Positions 9,291 to 19,222 of a DNA stretch of 64,000 nt are shown in pieces. A model generated the notes under the pieces. It saw only the letters and a program-made list of their open reading frames with translations. It was not told where the DNA came from and ran no database searches. Positions within the stretch are counted from its first letter, which is position 1, and each line of letters begins with the position of its first letter. The DNA lies in NCBI RefSeq assembly GCF_000265525.1, contig NC_018015.1, positions 718,322 through 782,321 on the forward strand, written 5' to 3'. The position numbers were made by a program, and so were the translations under genes. The stretch is from Thermococcus cleftensis (GTDB lineage Archaea > Methanobacteriota_B > Thermococci > Thermococcales > Thermococcaceae).

Positions 9291-11265
9291 GCTTTCTCAA
9301 TTTAGCGGCGGAGAACTTGAACTCCGGCGTTCCTGCCTTGTTCAGCGCCTCGCTCGTCAGCCTGTTCGCCTTGAAGTGGAAGGGAACCGCCACAAGCCCC
9401 TCCGGGACACCGCCGAGCTTCGCGCGCATTCTAATCTTCCCGCGCCTCGTCTCGATCTCGACCCAGTCTCCGTCGTGAATTCCAAGCCTCTCCGCGTCGC
9501 TCCTGTTTATCAGCACCCTGGGTTCGCCCATCAGCCTGAGGAGGGAGGGGCTTCTCAGCGTCATCTCACCCGTGTTGTAGTGGCTGATCAGCCGAACGGT
9601 CGTCAGGACAAAGGGGAACTCCCCATCTGGCTCTTCCCAGGGAGAAATCCTCTCCACAGCGATCAGTCTTGCCCTCCCGTCAGGGGTTGCGAACTCCCAA
9701 GTGTGGAGCCTCTTCCTCGGCAGGAAGATTCCCTCCCCCGTCTTCAGCTCCTCGACGCTCCTGTCCTCCAGCTCCGGAAAGAGCTTGAAGTACTCGGCGG
9801 TAATCTCCTCCACCGAGCGGTAGTCAAAGCCGGGCAATCCAAGAGCCCTGCCAAGGGCCGTCAGAATCTCCCAGTCGGGCTTTGAATCTCCAAGGGGCTG
9901 GCAGACCCTGTGGCTCCACTGGATTCTCCTCTCGCTGTTCATGTAGCTACCGCTCTTCTCGCAGAAGGCTGAAGCCGGCAGAACGTAGTGGGCATAGCGG
10001 GCAGTTCTCGTCATGAAAATATCCTGAACGACGAGCAGGTCGAGCTTTCTCAGCGCCTCCCTAACGCGGGCAAAGTTAGCCTCGCTGACGGCGGGGTTCT
10101 CACCGACGATGTAGAGCGCCCTGACGTCGCCGTTCTCGATGGCCTCCCACAGCTCGGTGAGGTAGAGCCCGCGCTCCGTTGGAAGGTCTTCCACGCCCCA
10201 GAGCGACGCAACGCGCTTCCTGAACCTCTCATCGGTCAGCGGAACGTAGCCGGGCAGGAACTCACTGAGGGCACCCATGTATGCGGCACCCTGGACGTTG
10301 TTCTGGCCACGCATTGGGTAGAGGCCACCTTTCTCGCCGATGTAGCCGAGGAGCAAAGCGAGGTTTATTACCGCCAGGACGTTCTCCACTCCGGAAACGT
10401 GCTGTGTCAGGCCCATGCCCCACATTATCGCACCGCTTCCCGCGAGGGCAAACTCCCGTGCAACCTCCCGAATGGTTTCAGCTGGGACTCCGGTTACCTT
10501 CTCCGCGTACTCGGGTGTGTACTTCATAACCCCCATCTTCACCTCCGAGAAGCCAGAGGTTCTCGTTTTAACGAACTCCTCGTCGTACAGTTCCTCCCTA
10601 ATTATAACGTTCGCCATCGCGTTTGCGAGGACTATGTCGGTTCCGGGCTTTAAAATCAGTCTGTGGTCGGCGAAGGCCATCGTTCTGGTTTCCCTGACGT
10701 CAACGACGATTATCTTAGCACCTTTCCTCTTTGCCCGCAGGAGATAGTCCATCACAACCGGGTGCGTTTCGGCAGGATTGTAGCCCCATATTAGTACGAC
10801 CCCAAACCTCTCCAGATCCTCGTAAGGGTTGGTCTGGGCCCCGGTTCCCACGGCAAGCTTTAGAGCGTGGACGCTCGCCTCGTGACACAGCCTCGCGCAG
10901 TTGTCTATGTTGTTCGTGCCGAAGAGGCGCGCGATTTTCTGTAGGAGGTAGTTCTCCTCGTTGCTGATTTTGGACGATGCTATGAAGGCGACCGCATCAG
11001 GACCGTAGAGCTCGCGAATCTCGAGGAGCCGGTTTGCTATCTCCTCGAGTGCAACGCCCCAGCTTATCGGAACCATCGCCGAGCCGACCCGCTTGAGCGG
11101 TCTCTTGAGCCTGTCCTTCGAGAAGACGAACTCGAGGGCGTAGAGTCCCTTCGGGCAGAGCTTCCCACGGTTGGGTTCGCCGGGGTAAGGCTTCACCCTT
11201 CTCCTCTCCTCGCCAATGAGGAGCTTGCAGCCGAAACCGCAGTAGGGGCACACCACCGTCTTCAC
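9253..11265 (-). CDS. Formate dehydrogenase catalytic subunit (Mo/W-bis-MGD, Cys form)
   Basis: This 670-aa molybdopterin oxidoreductase interconverts formate and CO2. The [4Fe-4S] site is CPYCGFGC (C6, C9, C13) plus C37, and C127 in [10 protein letters not shown] sits where E. coli FdhF has selenocysteine. [15 protein letters not shown] and the C-terminal molydopterin dinucleotide-binding domain complete the fold. It starts at a GTG with GGTGG upstream. No electron-transfer subunit, hydrogenase or transporter is nearby, unlike Thermococcus formate-hydrogen lyase clusters. A role in making formate for PurT-type enzymes is an inference from context. Related assimilatory oxidoreductases are possible but the Cys context fits formate dehydrogenase. 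Confidence 0.85.
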   Translation of the reverse strand: MKTVVCPYCGFGCKLLIGEERRRVKPYPGEPNRGKLCPKGLYALEFVFSKDRLKRPLKRVGSAMVPISWGVALEEIANRLLEIRELYGPDAVAFIASSKISNEENYLLQKIARLFGTNNIDNCARLCHEASVHALKLAVGTGAQTNPYEDLERFGVVLIWGYNPAETHPVVMDYLLRAKRKGAKIIVVDVRETRTMAFADHRLILKPGTDIVLANAMANVIIREELYDEEFVKTRTSGFSEVKMGVMKYTPEYAEKVTGVPAETIREVAREFALAGSGAIMWGMGLTQHVSGVENVLAVINLALLLGYIGEKGGLYPMRGQNNVQGAAYMGALSEFLPGYVPLTDERFRKRVASLWGVEDLPTERGLYLTELWEAIENGDVRALYIVGENPAVSEANFARVREALRKLDLLVVQDIFMTRTARYAHYVLPASAFCEKSGSYMNSERRIQWSHRVCQPLGDSKPDWEILTALGRALGLPGFDYRSVEEITAEYFKLFPELEDRSVEELKTGEGIFLPRKRLHTWEFATPDGRARLIAVERISPWEEPDGEFPFVLTTVRLISHYNTGEMTLRSPSLLRLMGEPRVLINRSDAERLGIHDGDWVEIETRRGKIRMRAKLGGVPEGLVAVPFHFKANRLTSEALNKAGTPEFKFSAAKLRKLRSGRPTPDTRR

Positions 11266-11339
11266 GCTACCACCATTAGACAGGAAAAGCTAAAAAATAT
11301 AAATCTTTTTGGAGATAATCGACGAAAATTTGTAAAGAT

Positions 11340-11933
11340 TCAGAGGGCCTTCCCTAGGAAGTACTCGTGAACCCTCGTGTCGTCGGTCAGCTCGGGGTGG
11401 AACTCGAGGCCGATTAGGTTGTCCTCCTCGACGCCGACAACCCTGTCTCCGAGCCACGCTATCGGCCTCACCCTGTCGCTGAGGAGTTCTACTATCCTCG
11501 GAGCGCGAATGAAGACCCCTGAGAAGGGTTCTTTGCTGAAAGCTAGCTTTATCGGCGCCTCAAAGCTGTCCACCTGCCTGCCGTAGGCGTTTCTATTAAC
11601 GCGGACGTCGAGGAGCTCGAGGAACCTCTGCTCCGGAGTAGCGCCGATTACCTCCTTCGAGAGCATTATCAAACCTGCGCAGGTTCCCATTATCGGAAGT
11701 CCTTCCTCACCGAGCTTCCTGACTGGCTCGAGGAGGCCGTTCTTCACCATGAGCCTCGAGATGGTCGTGCTCTCGCCACCGGGGATTATGATCGCGGAGA
11801 TTCCTTCGAGCTGTTCCGGCTTCCTGAGCCAGATGACCTCACCGGAAACCCCGAGGTTCTCCAAAGCCCTTTTGCTCGCCTCTATGTGCTCGCTGACGTC
11901 GCCCTGGAGGCCTATGACACCCACCTTGACCAT
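11340..11933 (-). CDS. pdxT: Pyridoxal 5'-phosphate synthase glutaminase subunit PdxT
   Basis: PdxT releases ammonia from glutamine and passes it to PdxS for vitamin B6 synthesis. The 197-aa class I amidotransferase starts MVKVGVIGLQGDVSEH and has IIPGGESTTI, the nucleophile Cys in GTCAGLI, and the catalytic His-Glu in EFHPELTDD near the C-terminus. The ATG at 11933 has GGAGGGGTTGAA upstream. It follows pdxS by 30 bp, so the two are an operon and their products form the 12:12 synthase complex. Confidence 0.97.
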   Translation of the reverse strand: MVKVGVIGLQGDVSEHIEASKRALENLGVSGEVIWLRKPEQLEGISAIIIPGGESTTISRLMVKNGLLEPVRKLGEEGLPIMGTCAGLIMLSKEVIGATPEQRFLELLDVRVNRNAYGRQVDSFEAPIKLAFSKEPFSGVFIRAPRIVELLSDRVRPIAWLGDRVVGVEEDNLIGLEFHPELTDDTRVHEYFLGKAL

Positions 11934-11963
11934 TTCAACCCCTCCAAAAGAGTTGGAAAGGGC

Positions 11964-12971
11964 TCAGACGCCCCTCTCCTCAAGGCGGACTTCGAGCTCT
12001 TCGATGTCCTGACCCTTCATCGGCTCGCCGATCTCTTTGCTTATCTCGACGAGAACATCCGGCTCGTCCCAGTGGTTGACGGCCTCGACTATGGCCCTGG
12101 CCATCTTGGGCGGGTTGGAGCTCTTGAAGATTCCCGAGCCTACAAAGACGCCGTCCATGCCCATCTGCATCATCAAAGCTGCATCTGCCGGCGTTGCAAC
12201 TCCTCCGGCCGCGAAGTTCACAACCGGAAGGCGGCCGAGCTTCTTTATTTCGAGGAGAACCCTGTAGAGGCCATCGACAATCTCGCGGTAGGTGTAGTGG
12301 CCGTAAATCGGCTCGTTCTCAAGGACCCTCGTTGGGAGGCCAGCTATCTCCTTGACGTTGAGGGCAAGCCTCAGGTATGGCTCTGCGAACTTCTCCGCAA
12401 CCCCGTAGACCTGCTCGTCGGTCATGGCCTGAATCTGCCTTATCCCCTCGGCGACTAGGCGGACGTGCCTGACCGCCTCGACGATGTTGCCGGTCCCGGC
12501 CTCGCCCTTGGTTCTGATCATGGCCGAGCCTTCCCATATCCTCCTGACGGCCTCGCCGAGATTTCTGGCCCCGCAGACGAAGGGGACGGTGAATTCCCTC
12601 TTGTCTATGTGGAAGAACGGGTCGGAAGGCGTGAGAACCTCGCTCTCGTCGATCATATCGACGCCGAGGGCCTCGAGTATTTTGGCCTCCGCCACGTGGC
12701 CTATCCTGACCTTGGCCATCACGGGAATCGTAACCGCGTCCATTATCTCCTGAATCTTCTCTATCGGGGCCATTCTGGCAACGCCACCTGCCTTCCTGAT
12801 ATCGGCTGGAACGCGGTGGAGGGCCATGACCGAGACGGCACCCGCTTCCTCCGCAATCCTCGCCTGCTCGGCGTTGGTGACGTCCATTATGACGCCGCCC
12901 TTCACCATCTTTGCAAAGCCCCTCTTGAGCCTCTCGGTACCCTTAGCCTCGATAACATCGAGCCTTCCCAT
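11964..12971 (-). CDS. pdxS: Pyridoxal 5'-phosphate synthase subunit PdxS
   Basis: PdxS builds PLP from ribose 5-phosphate, glyceraldehyde 3-phosphate and ammonia. The 335-aa TIM barrel is highly conserved: [53 protein letters not shown] with the imine-forming Lys, [27 protein letters not shown], and [22 protein letters not shown] 12971 follows GGTGAGG; the upstream in-frame extension is low-complexity and crosses the promoter. A TATA-like TTTATATTC lies on the reverse strand near 13025-13033. Confidence 0.97.
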   Translation of the reverse strand: MGRLDVIEAKGTERLKRGFAKMVKGGVIMDVTNAEQARIAEEAGAVSVMALHRVPADIRKAGGVARMAPIEKIQEIMDAVTIPVMAKVRIGHVAEAKILEALGVDMIDESEVLTPSDPFFHIDKREFTVPFVCGARNLGEAVRRIWEGSAMIRTKGEAGTGNIVEAVRHVRLVAEGIRQIQAMTDEQVYGVAEKFAEPYLRLALNVKEIAGLPTRVLENEPIYGHYTYREIVDGLYRVLLEIKKLGRLPVVNFAAGGVATPADAALMMQMGMDGVFVGSGIFKSSNPPKMARAIVEAVNHWDEPDVLVEISKEIGEPMKGQDIEELEVRLEERGV

Positions 12972-13055
12972 CTCCCTCACCTTTTCAAGTTTTGGCTTGC
13001 AATTAAATTCAAGGAAAAACTTGAATATAAACCCTGCCCCGGAAAGTTCACTGAG

Positions 13056-13098
13056 AAATAAAAAAACTCCTCGAAAAAACCAGAAAAAGACGAAAAAT
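13056..13098 (-). terminator. Run of oligo-T stretches after nadC
   Basis: Immediately after the nadC stop, the reverse strand has four T-runs (5-8 T) spaced by a few bases, the usual form of a Thermococcales intrinsic terminator. It separates the nad genes from the pdx promoter. Confidence 0.5.
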
Positions 13099-13104
13099 CC
13101 CCGT

Positions 13105-13938
13105 TCATATCTTTCCAATTATCTCAAGGCTGACGTCGAAGTTCTTAACGGAGTGTGTCAAATAACCGAGGCTTATCACGTCGATGTCGAGCCCCGCGTA
13201 TTCGGCTATGTTCTCGGGCGTTATTCCACCGCTGACTTCAATTTTAACCCTCTCCCTGAGCCCTTCCCGCTTGAGAACAGTTAAAACCTCGGCTATCTCG
13301 GCCGGACTCATGTTGTCGAGCATCACGACGTCGGCCCCTGCCCTGGCGGCTTTTAGTGCGTCCTCAAGGCTCTCGACCTCAACCTCGACGACCTTGTAGG
13401 CAGAGAAGGCCCTGGCCCTCTTTATCGCCTCCTCCAGCGGAACCAAAGCGAGGTGGTTATCCTTTATGAGTATCGCGTCGCTCAGCGAGAAGCGGTGGGG
13501 TTCACCGCCACCTATGAGTATCGCCCTCTTGTCTATAGGCTTGAGCAGGGTTTTTCTCGTCCCAGCAACCCGAACCTTCGGGTTTACGGCCTTAACCCTC
13601 TCGACCAGCTTCCTGACTTCGGTCGCTATGCCGCTCATTCTGCCCATGACGTTTAGGGCGGTTCTCTCGACGAGGAGTATCGCCCTCGCGTCCCCCTCAA
13701 GCTCGAGGATAACGTCGCCCCTCTTCACTTCTTCGCCGTCCATCTTCCTGACCTCAACTTTAACCCCGAAGTGCCCGAAGAGGGCCCTGGCTTCCTCGAC
13801 TCCCGCTATTACTCCTTCCCCCTTCGCGATGATCACGGCCTTGGCCCTCGTTCCTTCAGGTATGACCGCCTCGCTCGTGACGTCTCCAAAGGGGGCGTCC
13901 TCTTCTATAAATTGCAGGAGATAACTAAGATTTATCAT
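13105..13938 (-). CDS. nadC: Nicotinate-nucleotide pyrophosphorylase (quinolinate phosphoribosyltransferase) NadC
   Basis: NadC makes nicotinate mononucleotide from quinolinate and PRPP. The 277-aa protein has [16 protein letters not shown] at the N-terminus, [25 protein letters not shown], a [12 protein letters not shown] substrate loop, [16 protein letters not shown], and [16 protein letters not shown] 13938 has a GGTGAGGG SD, and the start overlaps the end of the upstream ATPase gene by 14 bp, so they are co-transcribed. With nadA and nadB just upstream this completes de novo NAD synthesis from aspartate. Confidence 0.95.
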   Translation of the reverse strand: MINLSYLLQFIEEDAPFGDVTSEAVIPEGTRAKAVIIAKGEGVIAGVEEARALFGHFGVKVEVRKMDGEEVKRGDVILELEGDARAILLVERTALNVMGRMSGIATEVRKLVERVKAVNPKVRVAGTRKTLLKPIDKRAILIGGGEPHRFSLSDAILIKDNHLALVPLEEAIKRARAFSAYKVVEVEVESLEDALKAARAGADVVMLDNMSPAEIAEVLTVLKREGLRERVKIEVSGGITPENIAEYAGLDIDVISLGYLTHSVKNFDVSLEIIGKI

Positions 13939-15235
13939 CACCCTCACCTCCAAGCAGGAACTTCCAGAGAGGGACGAGCCTGACCTTTTTTCCCCTGACC
14001 TCAATGATGTCATCTCTGTCCCAGTTTATTATCGTTAGGTTTTCGCAGTCGAGTTTCTCCGAGGCACTCAGCAGTGCCGAGACCTCCCGTTCGAACGTTT
14101 CAGGGCTTTCAAGTGAATAACTGACCTGTATGAGCTCCAGGATATCCTTTCCGTCCTTCACGAGGAAATCAACCTCTCTTCCACGCTCGTCCTTGAAGTA
14201 GTAGAGCTCCCTCTCGCGCCTTCTGAGTTCAAGGAAAACGGCGTTCTCAATGAGCCTGCCGATGGTCTCCCCAAAGCGAAGCGAGTAGGCGTTTATCAGG
14301 CCGGTATCAACGATGTAAACCTTTGGAAGGCTCTTCTCAACCTCCTTTAGGTTGTAGGAAAACTTCTTGAGCGGGAAGACCACGTAAGCTTCTTCAAAGT
14401 AGTCGAAGTAGCTGTAGAGGGTGTTCTTGCTGACGTCCACGCCAATGCCCTTCATGTACCTGGCCGTTCGGTTCACCGAGAACTCCTTGGCAAAGGAGGT
14501 TATGAGGAGCTTCAGGAACAGCCTGACCGCCTTTAGATTCTTTATCCCATGCCTTTCAACAACGTCGCGGTAGAGCATCACATCCACGTACTCGGAAAGC
14601 GTTTTCCGCTTCAGGTACCTGTCCTCGAGAAGAACGACCTCTGGAAAGCCGCCGAACTCCAGATACTCCCTCAGAAGGGTCTTGACAACCGCCTCTTCTC
14701 TCGTCGAGAGATACCTGCCCACCTCAATCCCCTTGGCCCTAAGGAACTCCCGGAAGCTGAAGGGCATCATCTCAAATGTCAGCGTCCTTCCGCGAAGGGC
14801 TGTCGCTATCTCCCTGCTGAGGAGCTTTGAGGAGGAGCCGGTCAAGTAGACCCTGAACCCATCACGCTCCAGGACACGCTTAACGAAAAGCTCCCAGTTG
14901 GGGACGTTCTGAATCTCGTCGAGAAAAAGGTACTTCTCGTCGGCATCTGGGAAGAGCTCGTAGAACACCCTCACGAGGGTTGAAAGGTCATCGGGCGTTG
15001 GAGGGAATATTCTGTCATCGTCGAGGGGGAAGAAGACGGCCGCTTTACCGGCATTCCTCAGTTTGGAAAACTTTTGAAGGATGTAAAATGTCTTTCCGGC
15101 CCTTCTTGGGCCGATTATTGTTATTGCCTTGTTTATCCGGATGTCCTCTGGAACGCTCAGCTCCCGCTCGACACCCTCAACGCTGAGATTGAGGTAGTCC
15201 ATCACAATTTGGGCTATCGTTTCCTCGCGGCTCAT
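13925..15235 (-). CDS. AAA-family ATPase with DUF4143 C-terminal domain
   Basis: A 436-aa protein with Walker A IIGPRRAGKT near residue 40, Walker B YLFLDEIQNVPNWELFV, a sensor-type YLTGSSSKLLSREIAT, and a C-terminal DUF4143 part (VYIVDTGLINAYS, then YYFKDERGREVDFLVK). Such ATPases are numerous in Thermococcales, of unknown function, and often mobile. ATG 15235 is chosen because a TATA-like CTTTTTAAGG lies about 25-35 bp upstream. It sits between nadA and nadC, overlapping nadC, so it interrupts the nad operon yet probably helps transcribe nadC. Confidence 0.85.
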   Translation of the reverse strand: MSREETIAQIVMDYLNLSVEGVERELSVPEDIRINKAITIIGPRRAGKTFYILQKFSKLRNAGKAAVFFPLDDDRIFPPTPDDLSTLVRVFYELFPDADEKYLFLDEIQNVPNWELFVKRVLERDGFRVYLTGSSSKLLSREIATALRGRTLTFEMMPFSFREFLRAKGIEVGRYLSTREEAVVKTLLREYLEFGGFPEVVLLEDRYLKRKTLSEYVDVMLYRDVVERHGIKNLKAVRLFLKLLITSFAKEFSVNRTARYMKGIGVDVSKNTLYSYFDYFEEAYVVFPLKKFSYNLKEVEKSLPKVYIVDTGLINAYSLRFGETIGRLIENAVFLELRRRERELYYFKDERGREVDFLVKDGKDILELIQVSYSLESPETFEREVSALLSASEKLDCENLTIINWDRDDIIEVRGKKVRLVPLWKFLLGGEGDDKS

Positions 15236-15312
15236 GTTAAATGAAGAGGTAAAAATCCTTAAAAAGTTTCCCTCCCTACTTAACAAAAATGGCGGAATCT
15301 TTCCCTCCAGAC

Positions 15313-16221
15313 TTAACTCATCTCCAGCATCTTCTCGATGGCCCTCTTAGCTTTCTCGGCTATCTCTCTGGGCACTTCAACCTCGTACTTCATGTCCCTG
15401 AGGGACTCGTAGATGTGGTTGAGCGTTATCGCCTTCATGCCGACGCAGATTGCGTCTTCCCTCGCCGGGTGGAACCTAATATCCGGGTAGAGCTTCTGAA
15501 GGCGGTAAACCATCTCCCTCTCCGTGAAGACGACCCACTGGTTCCACTCCGGGGCGCGCCTTATCATTCCGCCCGTGGAGACTATGATATCTGCCCTCTC
15601 CTGAACCTCGGGCTCGCACTCCGGGTGAACCATCAGCTTGGCGTTGGGGTGGAGCTTCCTTGCGCGCTCCACGTCTGCCAGCGTGAACTTCCTGTGGACG
15701 TAGCAGTGGCCGTGCTCGGGGACGGGGACGACCTTCTTTCCGGTGACCCTGGCGACGTAGCTCGCAAGGTTCTTGTCGGGACCGAAGATTATGACATCGG
15801 AATCGAGCTTTTCAACTATTTTGACGGCGTTGGCGGAGGTAACCGTAACGTCGGCGTAGGCCTTGGCCTCGGCGGTGGTGTTCACGTAGAGAACCACCGG
15901 AGCATCAGGATACTGCTCCTTGGCCCTGAGGATGTGCTCGACCTTCAGCATGTTGGCCATCGCGCAGGTCGCCCTCCTCGCCGGCAGCAGGACGGTCTTC
16001 TCCGGATTGAGGATTTTGGCGGTTTCGGCCATGAAGTCGACGCCGGCGAAGACTATGACGTCGGCATCAACGTTCACAGCTTTCCTCGCGAGCTCCAGGC
16101 TGTCGCCGAGGAAGTCCGCTATGTCCTGAACCTCGGGGAGCTGGTAGTTGTGGGCCATTATTATGGCGTTCCTCTCTTCCTTGAGACGTTCAATCTCGGC
16201 TATGAGCGTCTCCTTCTCCAT
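15313..16221 (-). CDS. nadA: Quinolinate synthase NadA
   Basis: NadA condenses iminoaspartate with dihydroxyacetone phosphate to quinolinate, using an oxygen-sensitive [4Fe-4S] cluster. The 302-aa protein has the threefold repeat fold with [23 protein letters not shown], and the three cluster cysteines in [14 protein letters not shown] and [11 protein letters not shown] 16221 follows GGTGAGAGT; the longer frame adds an unconserved tail. It starts 63 bp after nadB, consistent with an operon and with channelling of unstable iminoaspartate. Confidence 0.96.
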   Translation of the reverse strand: MEKETLIAEIERLKEERNAIIMAHNYQLPEVQDIADFLGDSLELARKAVNVDADVIVFAGVDFMAETAKILNPEKTVLLPARRATCAMANMLKVEHILRAKEQYPDAPVVLYVNTTAEAKAYADVTVTSANAVKIVEKLDSDVIIFGPDKNLASYVARVTGKKVVPVPEHGHCYVHRKFTLADVERARKLHPNAKLMVHPECEPEVQERADIIVSTGGMIRRAPEWNQWVVFTEREMVYRLQKLYPDIRFHPAREDAICVGMKAITLNHIYESLRDMKYEVEVPREIAEKAKRAIEKMLEMS

Positions 16222-16284
16222 ACTCTCACCTCGCTTGAATTGTGGTAGAAGAGGGGGATTAAAAGGGTTTTTGGACACCTTTGG

Positions 16285-17682
16285 TTAGAGCCTGCACTCC
16301 CCATCGAAGAAGCTCGGCCTCTCGAACTCCTTCCTCATAACGGGGAAGTCCTCGCGGTAGTGGGCGCCCCTGCTTTCCTCCCTCACCAGGGCGCACTCGA
16401 GGACTCCCCTCGCGAGCAGCTTAAGCCTCGGGTCGGCCTCGATCTCGCCAAGCTTTTCCAGGCCGGCCCTCAAGTTGCTGGCAGTCCTCACAATGCCAGC
16501 GTGCTCCCACAGTATTTCCCTGAGGGCTTCAACGTCCCCAAGGGAGTCGAAGGTGTAGGGAACCTCTGGAACCCCGCCAAGTCTCGGCCTGTCCCGCGCT
16601 ATCGTCCTCGCGACCTCAAGTCCGCTCACGATGCACTCGAGGAGCGAGTTGCTGGCGAGTCTGTTCGCACCGTGGAAGCCGTTGCTCATGGCCTCTCCGA
16701 CGGCGTAGAGGTTTTTAATCCTCGTTCTGTACCAGATGTCTACGGAGATTCCCCCGATGGTGTAGTGAGCTATTGGGGAGACGGGAATTGGGTCCCTGGA
16801 GGGGTCGAGGCCGTCCTTCCGCAGGAAGGCGTATATCTGGGGGAAACGCCTCTTGAAGTCCTCTATGCCAGTCGCGTCGAGGAAGACCCTCTTACCGGCC
16901 CTCATCTGGTTGTATATGGCCCTTGCCACGATGTCCCTCGTGGAGAGCTCGTTCACGAAGCGCTCGCCGTCTTCGGTGATTAGCTTTGCCCCGGCACCGC
17001 GGACGGCTTCGCTGATCAAAAAAACAACGCTCTTTCCGATGTAGCCCGTTGGGTGAAACTGGACGAACTCCAGATCCCTCGCCGGGGCGCCTTTCATAAC
17101 GGCATCGCCGATGAGGGTGCCGAGGTTGAGGGGGGAACCGGCCGTGTACTTGAAGAGCGAAGCGAAGCCACCGGTTGCTATGATAGTAGCGTCAAACCCA
17201 AGGAGCTCGCCATCAAGAAAGACCCCGTAGGCCTTTCCTTCCCTCGCGACCAGCTCCTCGGCAAGGCCATCGACGAAGTGGACGCCCGCCTCCCTCGCCG
17301 CCAGGTGGAGGAGCTTCATTAGGTGCTTCCCGGTCTCGTTCTTAATCGTGAAAATCCTGGGAAAGGAGTGCCCGCCCTCGGTCTCGTTGGTCTCAAACTC
17401 AAGGCCTATTGAAAGAAGGAACTCGTAGGCCTCGCTTGCCTTAGAGACCACGCTCCACACGACCTCCTCATCGTTGAGGTACTTGCCAGCCCTGATCGTG
17501 TCGAGAACGTGAGTCCTGGGAGAATCACCGTCCAGAATGGGAAAGGCTATTCCAGCCTGGGCGAGGTAGGAGTTGCTCTCCCGTATCCCCTCACCGATGA
17601 CCATCACGTCAAAGCCCCGCCTCGCCAGGGCTATGGCTGCCGTCAATCCCGCGGCACCGCTTCCGATGATTCCAACCCTCAT
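16285..17682 (-). CDS. nadB: L-aspartate oxidase NadB
   Basis: NadB oxidises aspartate to iminoaspartate with FAD. The 465-aa flavoprotein starts with the dinucleotide fold VGIIGSGAAGLTAAIALARR. It has the family's SNSYLAQAGIAF, RDLEFVQFHPTG, the substrate-capping region, SPIAHYTIGGI, and FHGANRLASNSLLE. In an anaerobe the electron acceptor is probably fumarate or another carrier. ATG 17682 follows GGTGGTGAG, and a TATA-like GCGTTTAAG lies about 36-42 bp upstream, so nadB heads the nadBA operon. Confidence 0.96.
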   Translation of the reverse strand: MRVGIIGSGAAGLTAAIALARRGFDVMVIGEGIRESNSYLAQAGIAFPILDGDSPRTHVLDTIRAGKYLNDEEVVWSVVSKASEAYEFLLSIGLEFETNETEGGHSFPRIFTIKNETGKHLMKLLHLAAREAGVHFVDGLAEELVAREGKAYGVFLDGELLGFDATIIATGGFASLFKYTAGSPLNLGTLIGDAVMKGAPARDLEFVQFHPTGYIGKSVVFLISEAVRGAGAKLITEDGERFVNELSTRDIVARAIYNQMRAGKRVFLDATGIEDFKRRFPQIYAFLRKDGLDPSRDPIPVSPIAHYTIGGISVDIWYRTRIKNLYAVGEAMSNGFHGANRLASNSLLECIVSGLEVARTIARDRPRLGGVPEVPYTFDSLGDVEALREILWEHAGIVRTASNLRAGLEKLGEIEADPRLKLLARGVLECALVREESRGAHYREDFPVMRKEFERPSFFDGECRL

Positions 17683-17725
17683 CTCACCACCGGAGAAAAG
17701 ATAGAGGTAGGACTTAAACGCTTTT

Positions 17726-19117
17726 CTACCAACGTCTCATCAGCAGTGCCGCCGTCACAGCCAGAACCACCACCGTGGTTGAAGAGCCAAAGAAAGGTAC
17801 CGCCACTGTACTGGCAGGCACGATGCCAACGTCCCCAACGAGGGTGCTGAAGTAGCAGTTGCTCCCACAGTCAAAGGTCTCCACGACGCTCCCTACTCCC
17901 GCCTTCTCCGTCACGTTGTCTATGTAGAGGTCGTACTGCGATGTTTTGTCCCACGACCCGGCACCCACACGGAGAACCTCCACCGCCCCACCCGTGGCGA
18001 CGTTTCTGACTTCAAGCCCATCGACGTAGAACTTAACCGACGCCGAATCAACCGCTATGGCCAACCTGTGCCAGGAGGAGGTGACGTTGAAATCAGTGTC
18101 GGTACAGCTTGTCCAGCCGTAGCAGGCGTAGAGAGCGGTTCCGTTTCCGTAGTAAGCCCAATCGAAGTGAACCTCGACGGTGCTCCCACCCTGGTCAAGA
18201 ACCAGGTACATCAACTGCACTCCCGCACCGGAGGAATCCCAGTTCCTCAAGAGAACGTCCCAGCTGACGTTGTATGTACCCCCCGAGACGTCGTAGCTGG
18301 GGTAGCGCTCAATCACGGAATACCCCGTTGTGTTGTGGGAGCTAACCCTAAGGACGTAGTTCACCTTGGGGACCCCCGCCAGAACGGCCGCCTCGTCCGC
18401 CACATAGCTTGAGAGGCTGTCCCACGGATTGTCGTCTCCATCATCGGTCACGTACACGTAGTACGCCTTAGATGCAAGATCCTTGAAGGCCGTCTCATCG
18501 AAGGAGGACACTCCGTATACCATAGCACCCAGCTTCGAGGGGTCGGTGCCACTTGGCCAGGAGGGGGGATAGTCTGGACTGTCGTATATCACTAGGACGT
18601 CGAAGATCGCGGTGTAATCCGCTAGGGTGGAGGGGTCATAGGCGCCGGGGTTTCCGACCACGAGGTACGACTGTGACTTGCCCTTCACGTAGTTCACGAG
18701 ACTGGAGTAGTACCCCTCAGTACCGGCCGAGACGTTCACACCGTCGAAGAATATCCCGCTGACGTTGTACCAGGAGACCCAACTGTCTATCTCGTCCTCG
18801 ACTATTGAGGAGTCGCGTTTCCCGTAGTTGGTCCACACGTAGCCGAGAACCGATATCCCCGCGTCACGCATCTTCTGTATGTACTCGGCGTAAACGGAGT
18901 CCTTTTGGTACCCCGGGCCGTTGGCAGGGTTGGCTATAATCACAATGTTAACAGAGTACTGGGCTTTAAGGCCAATGACAGAATCCCAAGAACAGCCCGG
19001 ATAAACGTATAATGGGATGAGAAGGGACTGAGTTCCGGCTCCAGAGACCACCGGGGGTGCGAACATCAAACCAAGACCAACAACCATCGCGAGTATTATG
19101 GGCCCCGATGATTTCAT
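17726..19117 (-). CDS. Secreted protein with spherulation-specific family 4 (GH114-like) domain and VPFFG C-terminal anchor
   Basis: The 463-aa protein has an N-terminal signal peptide (about 1-27). A Spherulin-4-type TIM barrel follows at about 30-230: NIVIIANPANGPG, AGISVLGYVWTNYG, VSGIFFDGVN and LVVGNPGAYD. A concanavalin-like (LamG) domain follows at about 250-420: SSWHRLAIAVDSASVKFYVDG. It ends VAVPFFGSST, a hydrophobic helix and RRW, a sorting-signal layout shared with the next gene. The barrel family is linked to exopolysaccharide hydrolysis, so a surface glycan hydrolase is possible. ATG 19117 follows GGTGG. There are several N-glycosylation sequons. Confidence 0.75.
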   Translation of the reverse strand: MKSSGPIILAMVVGLGLMFAPPVVSGAGTQSLLIPLYVYPGCSWDSVIGLKAQYSVNIVIIANPANGPGYQKDSVYAEYIQKMRDAGISVLGYVWTNYGKRDSSIVEDEIDSWVSWYNVSGIFFDGVNVSAGTEGYYSSLVNYVKGKSQSYLVVGNPGAYDPSTLADYTAIFDVLVIYDSPDYPPSWPSGTDPSKLGAMVYGVSSFDETAFKDLASKAYYVYVTDDGDDNPWDSLSSYVADEAAVLAGVPKVNYVLRVSSHNTTGYSVIERYPSYDVSGGTYNVSWDVLLRNWDSSGAGVQLMYLVLDQGGSTVEVHFDWAYYGNGTALYACYGWTSCTDTDFNVTSSWHRLAIAVDSASVKFYVDGLEVRNVATGGAVEVLRVGAGSWDKTSQYDLYIDNVTEKAGVGSVVETFDCGSNCYFSTLVGDVGIVPASTVAVPFFGSSTTVVVLAVTAALLMRRW

Positions 19118-19222
19118 CTTCTCCACCTACTTTAGTTTGGCCGCCTAATTTTAAAAAAGTGTTGAAATCCAGTGAGTTACGTCATGAGCAACAAACGTAC
19201 CAAAAAAAGGAAGGCAGAAAAT

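Noticed and set aside
15289-16248. 319-aa open frame opposite nadA
   Set aside because: A shadow of nadA with a biased composition and no motif.
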